Source: Rhizobium sp. ACO-34A
GTDB taxonomy: Bacteria > Pseudomonadota > Alphaproteobacteria > Rhizobiales > Rhizobiaceae
Length of the DNA stretch: 64,000 nt
Direction of reading: 5' to 3'
Assembly: GCA_002600635.1 (NCBI GenBank)
Contig: CP021371.1
Location: 1,863,001 to 1,927,000 of the forward strand
The notes under the pieces are model-generated. The model made no database searches. It saw only the letters and a program-made list of their open reading frames with translations, and was not told the origin of the DNA. A program made the position numbers and the translations under genes. Of this stretch, positions 39,363 through 46,321 are shown in pieces. Numbering within the stretch: the first letter of the stretch is position 1; each line of letters opens with the position of its first letter.

Positions 39363-39377
39363 AACAAAGGTTGAACA
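39363..39377 (-). promoter_or_regulatory. LexA box of dinB, with promoter just upstream
   Basis: On the plus strand GAAC-AAAGGTT-GAAC (39363-39377), i.e. GTTC-N7-GTTC reading towards dinB. Reading the minus strand, TTGTCA, a 17-base spacer and TAATCT lie just upstream (about 39380-39415), placing the box near the transcription start where LexA would block initiation. Confidence 0.8.
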
Positions 39378-39427
39378 TCTCAAGATTAGGCGCTAGCTTT
39401 CCTCCTGACAAGTGAGGGGAATGAACT

Positions 39428-40021
39428 ATGCAGGGAGAATTCCTGGCCCGTCCGTTGACGCCGGACCTCTGGGCGGATTTCGAGGTCGTCATGGGGCCTC
39501 AAGGTGCCTGTTACGGTTGCTGGTGTACCTATTTCCGGATGCCTGCAGCGGAACGGAAAGAGGTATCCGCTGCCGAAAAGAAGGCCTTCATGCGGGCCCG
39601 GGTCGAGAGGCAACCGCCACCCGGCGTCATCGGTTATATCGATGGAGAGCCCTTTGGCTGGGTGCAGGTCGGCCCGAGGGCGGATGTTCCGAACTGGAAT
39701 TCACCGCGCACCGTGTCGCGTCCACTGAAAGAGGCCGATGCGGAGGATCCCGCAGTCTGGGCCGTAAGCTGCTTCATGATGACGAACAGAAGGAGGGGGC
39801 AGGGACTAAGCCATGCCCTGCTGGGCGCCGCCGTGGATTTCGCCAGGGAAAGCGGCGCACGTCTTATTGAGGGCTGTCCCATGGAGCAGGCGAAGCAATC
39901 GAAATCGGTCAGTCTCTTTGTGGGGCCTGCCAATATCTTCGCGGCCGCAGGCTTTAGGGAAGTGGCACTGCGAAAGGCCGGGCGTCCGCTGATGCGGCTT
40001 GTGCTCGGCGCTGCGGCTTAG
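39428..40021 (+). CDS. GNAT family N-acetyltransferase
   Basis: A 197-residue acetyltransferase. The acetyl-CoA-binding motif is MMTNRRRGQGLSHALLGAAVDFARESGA (R/Q-x-x-G-x-G/A pattern near residues 118-130), and a C-terminal strand segment FAAAGFREVALRKAGRPLMR is typical. The N-terminal CYGCWCTYFRMP is seen in a subgroup of GNATs of unknown substrate. It is divergent from dinB and shares the intergenic region with its SOS promoter. The end overlaps the converging HAD gene by 4 bases. Confidence 0.85.
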   Translation: MQGEFLARPLTPDLWADFEVVMGPQGACYGCWCTYFRMPAAERKEVSAAEKKAFMRARVERQPPPGVIGYIDGEPFGWVQVGPRADVPNWNSPRTVSRPLKEADAEDPAVWAVSCFMMTNRRRGQGLSHALLGAAVDFARESGARLIEGCPMEQAKQSKSVSLFVGPANIFAAAGFREVALRKAGRPLMRLVLGAAA

Positions 40022-40653
40022 CCGGTGATGTGAGCGCCGATGAGGGCGCGGGCTTCCGCCCACCCTTGCGCCTTGCGCACATGATCGCCGGCAGCAGGCG
40101 CGAATTTGTGGATTTCAACCGGTGGGGGCAGATGAACGAGAAGACATTCCGGAACATGTTCGCCAACCGAATGCAGGTTGGACACCATATCGTCGATAAA
40201 GGCGACCGGGAGCGAGCGTCCGCCATGAAGGCGGTTGACGAGAGGCCCCTTTGCCTGATCCGCCGCGATCATCGGATAGCGCAGGCCGAACCGGTCGAGC
40301 AGCCGGCGACGGGCGGCGGCATGCTTCGGGGGCATGGCAGTGAGAAATACGAGGTCGGCTTCCTGACTGATGCCGCCGAGCGCCTCAATGGCTTCGGCGA
40401 ATGGTGTTTGCCACTCCTCCTGAACGGCAAAGAAGGTTTCGATCAGAGAGGTGACCGTATCGGTCTCGAGGATGCTCTCGTCAGCCGCATTGACGATATT
40501 TCCATGCAGGCGGAAAGACCGGGGAATGAGGCGGTGTCCGCGGCTCTCGAGGAAGGCCCCGAACGGCGTCACGAACTCGAGCACGACATCGTCCACATCG
40601 CAGACGACGAGCGGCCGGTCGGTGAGGGGGATTGTGCCGAGATCAGGATCCAT
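40018..40653 (-). CDS. HAD-like hydrolase family protein
   Basis: 211 residues. The N-terminal strand LVVCDVDDVVLEFVTPFG carries the DxDxV/T-type motif I, LVFLTAMPPKHAAARR gives motif II (T), and VAFIDDMVSNL gives motif IV (DD). It is probably a small-molecule phosphatase; no substrate is evident. Its ATG follows directly on the stop of the upstream DUF3572 gene (TGA-ATG with no gap), so the two are coupled. Confidence 0.8.
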   Translation of the reverse strand: MDPDLGTIPLTDRPLVVCDVDDVVLEFVTPFGAFLESRGHRLIPRSFRLHGNIVNAADESILETDTVTSLIETFFAVQEEWQTPFAEAIEALGGISQEADLVFLTAMPPKHAAARRRLLDRFGLRYPMIAADQAKGPLVNRLHGGRSLPVAFIDDMVSNLHSVGEHVPECLLVHLPPPVEIHKFAPAAGDHVRKAQGWAEARALIGAHITG

Positions 40654-40950
40654 TCAATATTCTCCCGAGCCGAGGGTCGGACCGGTGAAATGATGCGCGG
40701 CGCTTACCACGTCTTCCGGCGCGGTTCCCGTCGCCTCGCAGAAGGCGAGCAGCGTCGGCTCATGCGACATCAGAAAATCCAGCATGCCGGCGAGAAAGGC
40801 GGGGTCCGACATCGACTGGCGCAACTGGTCTGGCCTCGTGCCGGAAAGCGCGAGAAACCGGCCGAGCATGTCAGGCTCGTTGGCAAGCCATGCGAGCACC
40901 GAGACCGCGGTTTCTTCGGGGTTTGCGCCTATATTACTGTTTTTCATCAT
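40654..40950 (-). CDS. DUF3572 domain protein
   Basis: 98 residues, mostly helical: ETAVSVLAWLANEPDMLGRFLALSG at 13-37 is the family signature. There are tandem ATGs at 40950 and 40947. It is a small alphaproteobacterial cytosolic protein of unknown function, commonly located upstream of divK in rhizobia and divergent from it, as here. Confidence 0.85.
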   Translation of the reverse strand: MMKNSNIGANPEETAVSVLAWLANEPDMLGRFLALSGTRPDQLRQSMSDPAFLAGMLDFLMSHEPTLLAFCEATGTAPEDVVSAAHHFTGPTLGSGEY

Positions 40951-41084
40951 GGCTTTCCGTATTTCCGTGCCGAGTTACCTATTTCTCAACCAAATCACCT
41001 TAGCATGCCATGACACGGAAAGTGCAGACTGCTGTCGGTAATTGACCTCCTGCAGGGCGCCGGACGGGATCGAAGGACTGGTTT

Positions 41085-41456
41085 ATGCCCAAGAAGGTAA
41101 TGATTGTCGAAGATAACGAGCTGAACATGAAGCTCTTCCGCGATCTTATCGAAGCCTCCGGTTACGAGACGATCCAGACGCGCAATGGCATGGAAGCGCT
41201 CGATCTCGCCCGCAAGCACCGTCCCGACCTCATCCTGATGGACATCCAGCTTCCGGAGGTTTCCGGCCTGGAAGTCACCAAATGGTTGAAGGAAGATCCG
41301 GAACTGCATGTGATCCCTGTCATTGCAGTCACCGCCTTTGCCATGAAAGGTGATGAGGAACGTATTCGTCAGGGTGGGTGCGAGGCCTATGTCTCCAAGC
41401 CCATCTCGGTGCCGAAATTCATCGAGACGATCAAGACCTATCTCGGCGACGCTTGA
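41085..41456 (+). CDS. divK: Single-domain response regulator DivK
   Basis: A 123-residue receiver-only protein. Acidic pocket residues are E9-D10, the phospho-acceptor is D53 ([13 protein letters not shown]), the conserved T/S lies in AVTAFAM, and the K in YVSKPISV. In Caulobacter and rhizobia DivK links the kinases PleC/DivJ to CtrA through DivL/CckA and so controls polarity and division. It is followed after 14 bases by pleD, the classical pair. I see no clear CtrA site (TTAA-N7-TTAA) upstream. Confidence 0.95.
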   Translation: MPKKVMIVEDNELNMKLFRDLIEASGYETIQTRNGMEALDLARKHRPDLILMDIQLPEVSGLEVTKWLKEDPELHVIPVIAVTAFAMKGDEERIRQGGCEAYVSKPISVPKFIETIKTYLGDA

Positions 41457-41470
41457 GGGAAGGGTGAGGG

Positions 41471-42844
41471 ATGACTGCGAGAATTCTTGTTGTCGATGAC
41501 ATTCCTGCAAACGTCAAGTTGCTGGAGGCCAGGTTGCTTGCCGAGTATTTCGACGTTCTGACGGCCGATAACGGTCGTGACGCCCTCGACATCTGCGACC
41601 GCACCCAGGTCGACGTCATTCTTCTCGACATCATGATGCCCGGCATGGACGGCTTCGAGGTTTGCGAACGGCTGAAGGCCAATCCGCGCACCGCCCATAT
41701 TCCCGTTGTCATGGTGACCGCGCTCGATCAGCCCTCCGATCGCGTTCGTGGTCTGAAAGCCGGTGCCGATGACTTCCTGACCAAGCCGGTCAACGACCTG
41801 CAGCTCATCTCCCGCGTAAAGAGTCTCGTACGCCTGAAGACGCTGAGCGATGAACTCAGGATCCGTGCCGAAACCGCCCACAACATCGGCGTCGAAGACC
41901 CGATGCGCCTGACCGACGGACGATTGGAAGAGCCGGCGCAGATCCTTTTGGTCGACAGCCGCGCGGCATCCCAGGAACGCATCATCAAGACGCTGAAGCC
42001 GATTGCCGTCGTCAGCGCCATGTCAGACCCGCAGGCGGCCGTCTTCGAGGCGGCGGAAAATCCCTTCGACCTCGTGATCGTCAATGGAAACCTCGACGAT
42101 TACGATCCCCTGCGCCTCTGCTCGCAGCTTCGCTCGCTGGAGCGCACCCGTTTCATCCCGCTGCTGCTCATCACCGAGCATAACGACGAGGCGATCGTCA
42201 TTCGCGCGCTGGACCTCGGTGTGAACGATTACATCATGCGTCCGTTGGACCCGAACGAACTCGTGGCCCGCTCGCTGACCCAGATCCGCCGCAGGCGCCT
42301 GAACGACCGGCTTCGCAACAGCGTCAAGCAGACGATCGAACTGGCCGTGACCGATGGTCTGACCGGTCTCCATAACCGGCGCTATCTCGATAACCATCTC
42401 AAGATGCTCTTTGCGCGGGCAAAGGCGCGGGGCCGTCCGCTTTCCATCTGCATGGCCGACATCGATCGCTTCAAGCAGGTGAACGACAGCAATGGCCATG
42501 ACGCGGGCGACGATGTTCTGAAGGAATTCGCCACCAGAATTCGTTCGACCGTTCGCGGCGCAGATCTCGCCTGCCGTTATGGCGGCGAGGAATTCGTCGT
42601 GGTGATGCCGGACACACCGGCTGATATCGCGGCGATGATTGCCGAGCGGCTGCGTGGCATTATCGAATCCCGGCCATTCGTCCTTAGATCCGCCGAGGGA
42701 AGCCTTGAGGTTACCGCCTCCATGGGCATCGCAACGCTCGGCCCCGATATCGATACTCCCGAGCAATTGATAAAGCAGGCCGACAGAGCGCTTTATCAGG
42801 CCAAGGCGGGTGGTCGTAACCGTGTGGTGGCGTCGGCAGCCTGA
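41471..42844 (+). CDS. pleD: Diguanylate cyclase response regulator PleD
   Basis: 457 residues: receiver 1 (phospho-Asp D53 in LLDIMMPGMDG), a degenerate receiver 2 (about 155-280), and a C-terminal GGDEF domain with GGEEF in ACRYGGEEFVVVMP. The allosteric inhibition site R-G-A-D lies five residues before the GGEEF motif. It makes cyclic di-GMP when phosphorylated and controls polar development and surface attachment. It is in an operon with divK. Confidence 0.95.
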   Translation: MTARILVVDDIPANVKLLEARLLAEYFDVLTADNGRDALDICDRTQVDVILLDIMMPGMDGFEVCERLKANPRTAHIPVVMVTALDQPSDRVRGLKAGADDFLTKPVNDLQLISRVKSLVRLKTLSDELRIRAETAHNIGVEDPMRLTDGRLEEPAQILLVDSRAASQERIIKTLKPIAVVSAMSDPQAAVFEAAENPFDLVIVNGNLDDYDPLRLCSQLRSLERTRFIPLLLITEHNDEAIVIRALDLGVNDYIMRPLDPNELVARSLTQIRRRRLNDRLRNSVKQTIELAVTDGLTGLHNRRYLDNHLKMLFARAKARGRPLSICMADIDRFKQVNDSNGHDAGDDVLKEFATRIRSTVRGADLACRYGGEEFVVVMPDTPADIAAMIAERLRGIIESRPFVLRSAEGSLEVTASMGIATLGPDIDTPEQLIKQADRALYQAKAGGRNRVVASAA

Positions 42845-43404
42845 TGGGAAGTGGGGCCGGCTGTCTCGATTTCTGACGGATTTGACTTTCGGACTGCTGT
42901 CAACCTCCCGTATTGGGGGATTGCGTGGAATCGAAGCCTGAAACAATATCCCAACCATTGCTGGTTTCGCGCTTCACAGCTTTCGCTGCCGCGTATGAAA
43001 ACCTGTCGGCTATAGTAATATTTAGCCATTCAAAGGTCATGTTGCGACCTGAATTTGCAATTCTTCGACGATATTAAGTATTTTTATGCTGTGTCTCAGA
43101 GGCGCTGGCCGCCTGTGCATGTTGACGGCGATACGAAGCTGGCTTTGGCCAATTCAAATGTTGCCGGACATGCGCATTTCCATCTGTGTTGCCTTTTTTC
43201 TTCTGACGTTTAAGTCGAAGTAATTTTGATAGTATTTAAAAATTTTGCAAATATACCCATGGTTTCGGGTTGGAAAGAACAAGGCGTTTGGCGCTGATCT
43301 TAACCATAGCCGCAACGGATCTGTGAAACGGTTAAGAAAATGTTGATTTTCAATTCGTTTTGAGGGAAGTTGTACTCAACAAAGAAAACGCCTTCGAGAG
43401 AGGC
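42845..43404. other. Long AT-rich intergenic region after pleD
   Basis: About 560 bases, clearly richer in A+T than the surroundings, with no ORF carrying a ribosome site. A spaced inverted repeat CTTAACC (43299-43305) / GGTTAAG (43330-43336) could be an operator. It presumably holds the promoter for the structured RNA candidate downstream, but I cannot single out -35/-10 elements. Confidence 0.45.
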
Positions 43405-43563
43405 AAGTGATACCCCATGATGCTCAGGTCCGCCGCATCTCCTGGGTCGTGGGGTCGGTCGGTTGACATGCAATATTTAGCGGTTCCTCGTGCCGTCTTT
43501 GCATGTTGACCGGCCCCCGAATACAAGAAGGCACCGCAGCCGGGCAGGCGCGGTGCCTTTTTT
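43405..43563 (+). ncRNA. Candidate trans-acting small RNA with terminator
   Basis: Three consecutive structures on the plus strand with no ORF. Stem 1: ACCCCA (43412-43417) with TGGGGT (43450-43455), containing an inner CAGG/CCTG stem. Stem 2: 43457-43473 with 43499-43515, 17 continuous pairs including three G-U, loop 25 bases. Stem 3: intrinsic terminator at 43528-43559 with a T-run. G-U pairs in stem 2 mean it is an RNA hairpin rather than a DNA palindrome. No plus-strand gene precedes it within 560 bases, so the terminator needs its own transcript. The 5' end is a guess, and the family is not recognised. Confidence 0.6.
43528..43563 (+). terminator. Intrinsic terminator of the candidate small RNA
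   Basis: AAGGCACCGC (43528-43537) pairs with GCGGTGCCTT (43550-43559), 10 bp, with a T-run to 43563. Orientation is plus. Confidence 0.85.
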
Positions 43564-43697
43564 GTTGCGCATGTTTTGGAATGGGAAGGCCCGACTTCCC
43601 AAAGATTGCCTGTTCCGATTTCAGACAAGATCGCAAACGAAAAAAGCGCGCTGCATTGGCAACGCGCCTGTTCCGCTGAAACCGGTCAGATCAAGAA

Positions 43698-43865
43698 TTA
43701 CTTGATCTTGGTTTCCTTGAATTCGACGTGCTTCTTAGCGACCGGGTCGTACTTGGTCTTCGTCATCTTTTCCGTCATCGTACGGCTGTTCTTCGTGGTG
43801 ACGTAAAAGAAGCCCGTGTCGGCCGTCGACAGCAGCTTGATCTTGATGGTTGTAGCCTTGGCCAT
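43698..43865 (-). CDS. rpmG: 50S ribosomal protein L33
   Basis: 55 residues from the ATG at 43865; a longer frame to 43913 is not supported. The sequence [20 protein letters not shown] with [17 protein letters not shown] at the end is typical of the cysteine-free alphaproteobacterial L33. It is a component of the large subunit near the E site. It stands alone, with the MFS gene upstream on the same strand. Confidence 0.97.
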   Translation of the reverse strand: MAKATTIKIKLLSTADTGFFYVTTKNSRTMTEKMTKTKYDPVAKKHVEFKETKIK

Positions 43866-43952
43866 GGTCGTCCTGCCTTTAATAAACGAAGCCGCGGACG
43901 ATGGAAGGCCCACGGCAAATCTGGCGCGAAACTACAAATCGCGCCCGAAAAG

Positions 43953-45137
43953 TCAAGTCCGTTTGGGTTTAAAAAACAATCTGCCCAGCGAAACAATCAC
44001 ATAGAGTGCGAAGAAACCTGCAATTGCCCATGCAAATCCGTGATTGCCCGAAATATCGATGGCCGCGCCAATGGCTTGCGGTCCGGCCACTGTGCCCACT
44101 GCATAGCAGAAAACGAAGGCTGCATTGGCGGCTGCGAGGTCCGAGCCGGTGAGTCGCGAGCCGAGATGGCTGAGACCAACGGTATAAAGCCCCGAGACAC
44201 TGCCACCCCAGAAGAACAGGACAGCGGCCATCAGCAGCCAGCTCTGGGAGAGCCAGGGAAGGGCGAGCGAACCGGCGAGGCCGACTGTGGCCATGACGCC
44301 GAGCAGGACACGACGATCTTTCATATGGTCGGACAGCATGCCGAGCGGGATCTGGAAGACCATGTTGCCGATGCCCATCACGGTCAGCAGCAGTGCTGCC
44401 TGCGCCTCGGTGAAGCCGGAGCGCGTGGCGTAGATGGGAAAGAGCGAAAGACCGCCGGCTTCCACCGCGCCGAAGACGAAGACGGCTGCCGTCGCGGTGG
44501 GCACGAGGAGGATGTAGCGGAAGAAGTGCCGCTCCGGCTTGGTGTCCAGGGCAGGGCTCTCCCTGCGCGCAATGAAGATGGGAACCGCTGCGGCCAGGAT
44601 CGCGACGGCTGCGACGATGAACGGCAGCACACCTTCGCTGCCGATCAGCGAGAAGAGCAGGGGACCGGTGGCGAAGCCTACCGAAAGCACCGTGGCATAG
44701 ATGCCGAGCACAAGGCCTCGCCGTCGGGGCGGTGCCGCGGCGTTGATCCAGAATTCCGAGAGGATAAAGAGGGTGGTGGTGGAGCCATGAAAGGCAAGCC
44801 GCAACGGGAACCACATCCAGAACTGTTCGGCGTAATAGAAGCCGAGTCCGCTCAACGCCGATATGAGAACCGCCCACAACATGGTTTTCGCAACGCCGTA
44901 GCTGTGGGCGAGCTTCATGGTCACCGGTGCCGCGGCCATTGCCGCGATGCCTGCCATGGCGGAATTGAGCCCGATCATCGTGGACGAAATTCCGCGCTTC
45001 TCAAGAATGATGGAAAGCAGTGGCAGCCCGAGACCGATGGCGATGCCGACCGAGGAAATGGAGACGACGGCGGCGATGAGAGACGGCCAATGGATCTCTT
45101 CGCGATGGCAGTTGTCGCCGTTGGACGGCTTGGTCAT
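43953..45137 (-). CDS. Major facilitator superfamily transporter
   Basis: 394 residues from the ATG at 45137; the frame extends 24 codons further but into the NUDIX gene. Twelve hydrophobic segments are visible, with the loop 2-3 type motif in AAPVTMKLAHSYGV and RRRGLVLGIYATVLSVGFATGPLL in helix 4-5, plus a second copy GMLSDHMKDRRVLL after helix 8. The layout resembles the YcaD-like subgroup. The substrate is not predictable. It follows the NUDIX gene by 10 bases and is probably cotranscribed. Confidence 0.88.
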   Translation of the reverse strand: MTKPSNGDNCHREEIHWPSLIAAVVSISSVGIAIGLGLPLLSIILEKRGISSTMIGLNSAMAGIAAMAAAPVTMKLAHSYGVAKTMLWAVLISALSGLGFYYAEQFWMWFPLRLAFHGSTTTLFILSEFWINAAAPPRRRGLVLGIYATVLSVGFATGPLLFSLIGSEGVLPFIVAAVAILAAAVPIFIARRESPALDTKPERHFFRYILLVPTATAAVFVFGAVEAGGLSLFPIYATRSGFTEAQAALLLTVMGIGNMVFQIPLGMLSDHMKDRRVLLGVMATVGLAGSLALPWLSQSWLLMAAVLFFWGGSVSGLYTVGLSHLGSRLTGSDLAAANAAFVFCYAVGTVAGPQAIGAAIDISGNHGFAWAIAGFFALYVIVSLGRLFFKPKRT

Positions 45138-45147
45138 GAGTTGGCCC

Positions 45148-45852
45148 TTAAATCGTATCGCGGAAGAATCGGCCGCGCCGGGAGAAGTAGAACGGTCCGT
45201 CGCTTCCAAAAGGTAAAGACGGATCGTCTTTCATCTGCGCCCTGACATCTTCCAGGATCGTCCTGGTGATGGCCGGCATGTTCAGACCGGAAACATCGTG
45301 CATGTCAAGCCATTGCAGGTCCTGCAACTCGGCGGAATCGCGGATCGCGCCGGGGTCTACTCTGGTCTCGTCACAGAAGGTCAGAAAGAAACGGGTGTCG
45401 AAGCGCCGCACATTGCCGGGCGGCGTGATCGCGCGCGCAACGTAGCGCAATGCGCCAAGATCGGCGCTGAAGCGGCTGTGCCGGTTGCTGCCGGCTTCGA
45501 GGCTGCCGATGACGAGGCCCGTCTCCTCATCGAGTTCGCGCAACGCAGCCAGCGCAAGCGCACGACAGCGCCCGGCGAGGGATGGGTCTGTTGCGCCGCC
45601 CGCCAGCCGCGCCAGCACCGTCGGGTGCAGGTCGCGCATGAAGGGCAGGTTGCGGTCCTGCCGGTCACGCCTGCCGCCGGGAAATACATAGAGATCCGGC
45701 ATGAAGGCATGCTTGCTGCCGCGCCTACCAACCAGCACACGCGGGTGGCTGCCGGTACGATCGATGAGGATCAGCGATGCGGCATCCTTCGGTCGGAGCT
45801 TTGCTTTTGAGGCCGAAGCCTTGTTCTGCGCCTCGAAGGGATGGGATGTCAT
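45148..45852 (-). CDS. NUDIX hydrolase
   Basis: 234 residues from the ATG at 45852, overlapping the DUF983 stop by 4 bases (ATGA). The Nudix box is split: VFPGG at about residue 55, then a ~45-residue insertion, then ALRELDEETGL, which keeps the catalytic R-E-x-x-E-E-x-G core. Such an insertion is seen in the NUDT19-like group that hydrolyses CoA or related diphosphates. The exact substrate is unknown. Confidence 0.85.
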   Translation of the reverse strand: MTSHPFEAQNKASASKAKLRPKDAASLILIDRTGSHPRVLVGRRGSKHAFMPDLYVFPGGRRDRQDRNLPFMRDLHPTVLARLAGGATDPSLAGRCRALALAALRELDEETGLVIGSLEAGSNRHSRFSADLGALRYVARAITPPGNVRRFDTRFFLTFCDETRVDPGAIRDSAELQDLQWLDMHDVSGLNMPAITRTILEDVRAQMKDDPSLPFGSDGPFYFSRRGRFFRDTI

Positions 45853-46316
45853 GAGCCGGTCTTCTGGCGGAATTCTCCCGGCTCGCTGGCGTCTCCGCCA
45901 AAGCCGTGCATCCTCAGCGCCCATTGCAGGCCGATGACCCCGCCCTTGATCGGCTGGATTGTAATCAGCGAGGTGATGATCGCAATCGGCACCCATATCG
46001 CCAGATGCACCCAGTCGGATGCCGGGAATATGAGGTCCGTCATCATGAAGCCGCCGAGAAGGACATGGCCGAGAACGATGATGACGAGATAGGGCGGCAG
46101 GTCGTCGGCGCGGTGATGGAAGATTTCCTCGCCGCAGGCAGCACAGGTATCGACCGGCTTCAGATAGGCGCGGAACAGCTTGCCGCTGCCGCAGGCCGGG
46201 CACGTGTTGAGAAGGCCACGTTTGATCGACTGCCCGAGACGACGCTCCGGCAATGCCTCTCCGCCGAACCTTGTCGGCTCCTGCGCGTTTCCTGCCTCCA
46301 TCTTCACACCCTCCAT
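45849..46316 (-). CDS. DUF983 family zinc-ribbon membrane protein
   Basis: 155 residues from the ATG at 46316 (GGAGG 8 bases upstream, inside the end of rnr). Two CxxC pairs (CPACGSGKLF and CAACGEE) form a zinc ribbon, followed by two transmembrane helices (about 80-98 and 106-126) and IQPIKGGVIGLQWALRMHGF. Function is unknown. It is commonly found after rnr in Rhizobiales and coupled to NUDIX. Confidence 0.88.
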   Translation of the reverse strand: MEGVKMEAGNAQEPTRFGGEALPERRLGQSIKRGLLNTCPACGSGKLFRAYLKPVDTCAACGEEIFHHRADDLPPYLVIIVLGHVLLGGFMMTDLIFPASDWVHLAIWVPIAIITSLITIQPIKGGVIGLQWALRMHGFGGDASEPGEFRQKTGS

Positions 46317-46321
46317 GTGCT

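Noticed and set aside
43405..43563. Resemblance to the signal recognition particle RNA (CTCAGGTCCG)
   Set aside because: The invariant GGAAGGAAGCAGC part of the SRP core is absent and the surrounding stems do not match.
43728..45245. A 505-codon plus-strand ORF opposite rpmG and the MFS gene
   Set aside because: Composition is low-hydrophobic and Gly/Glu/Arg-rich, as expected for the complement of a membrane protein gene.
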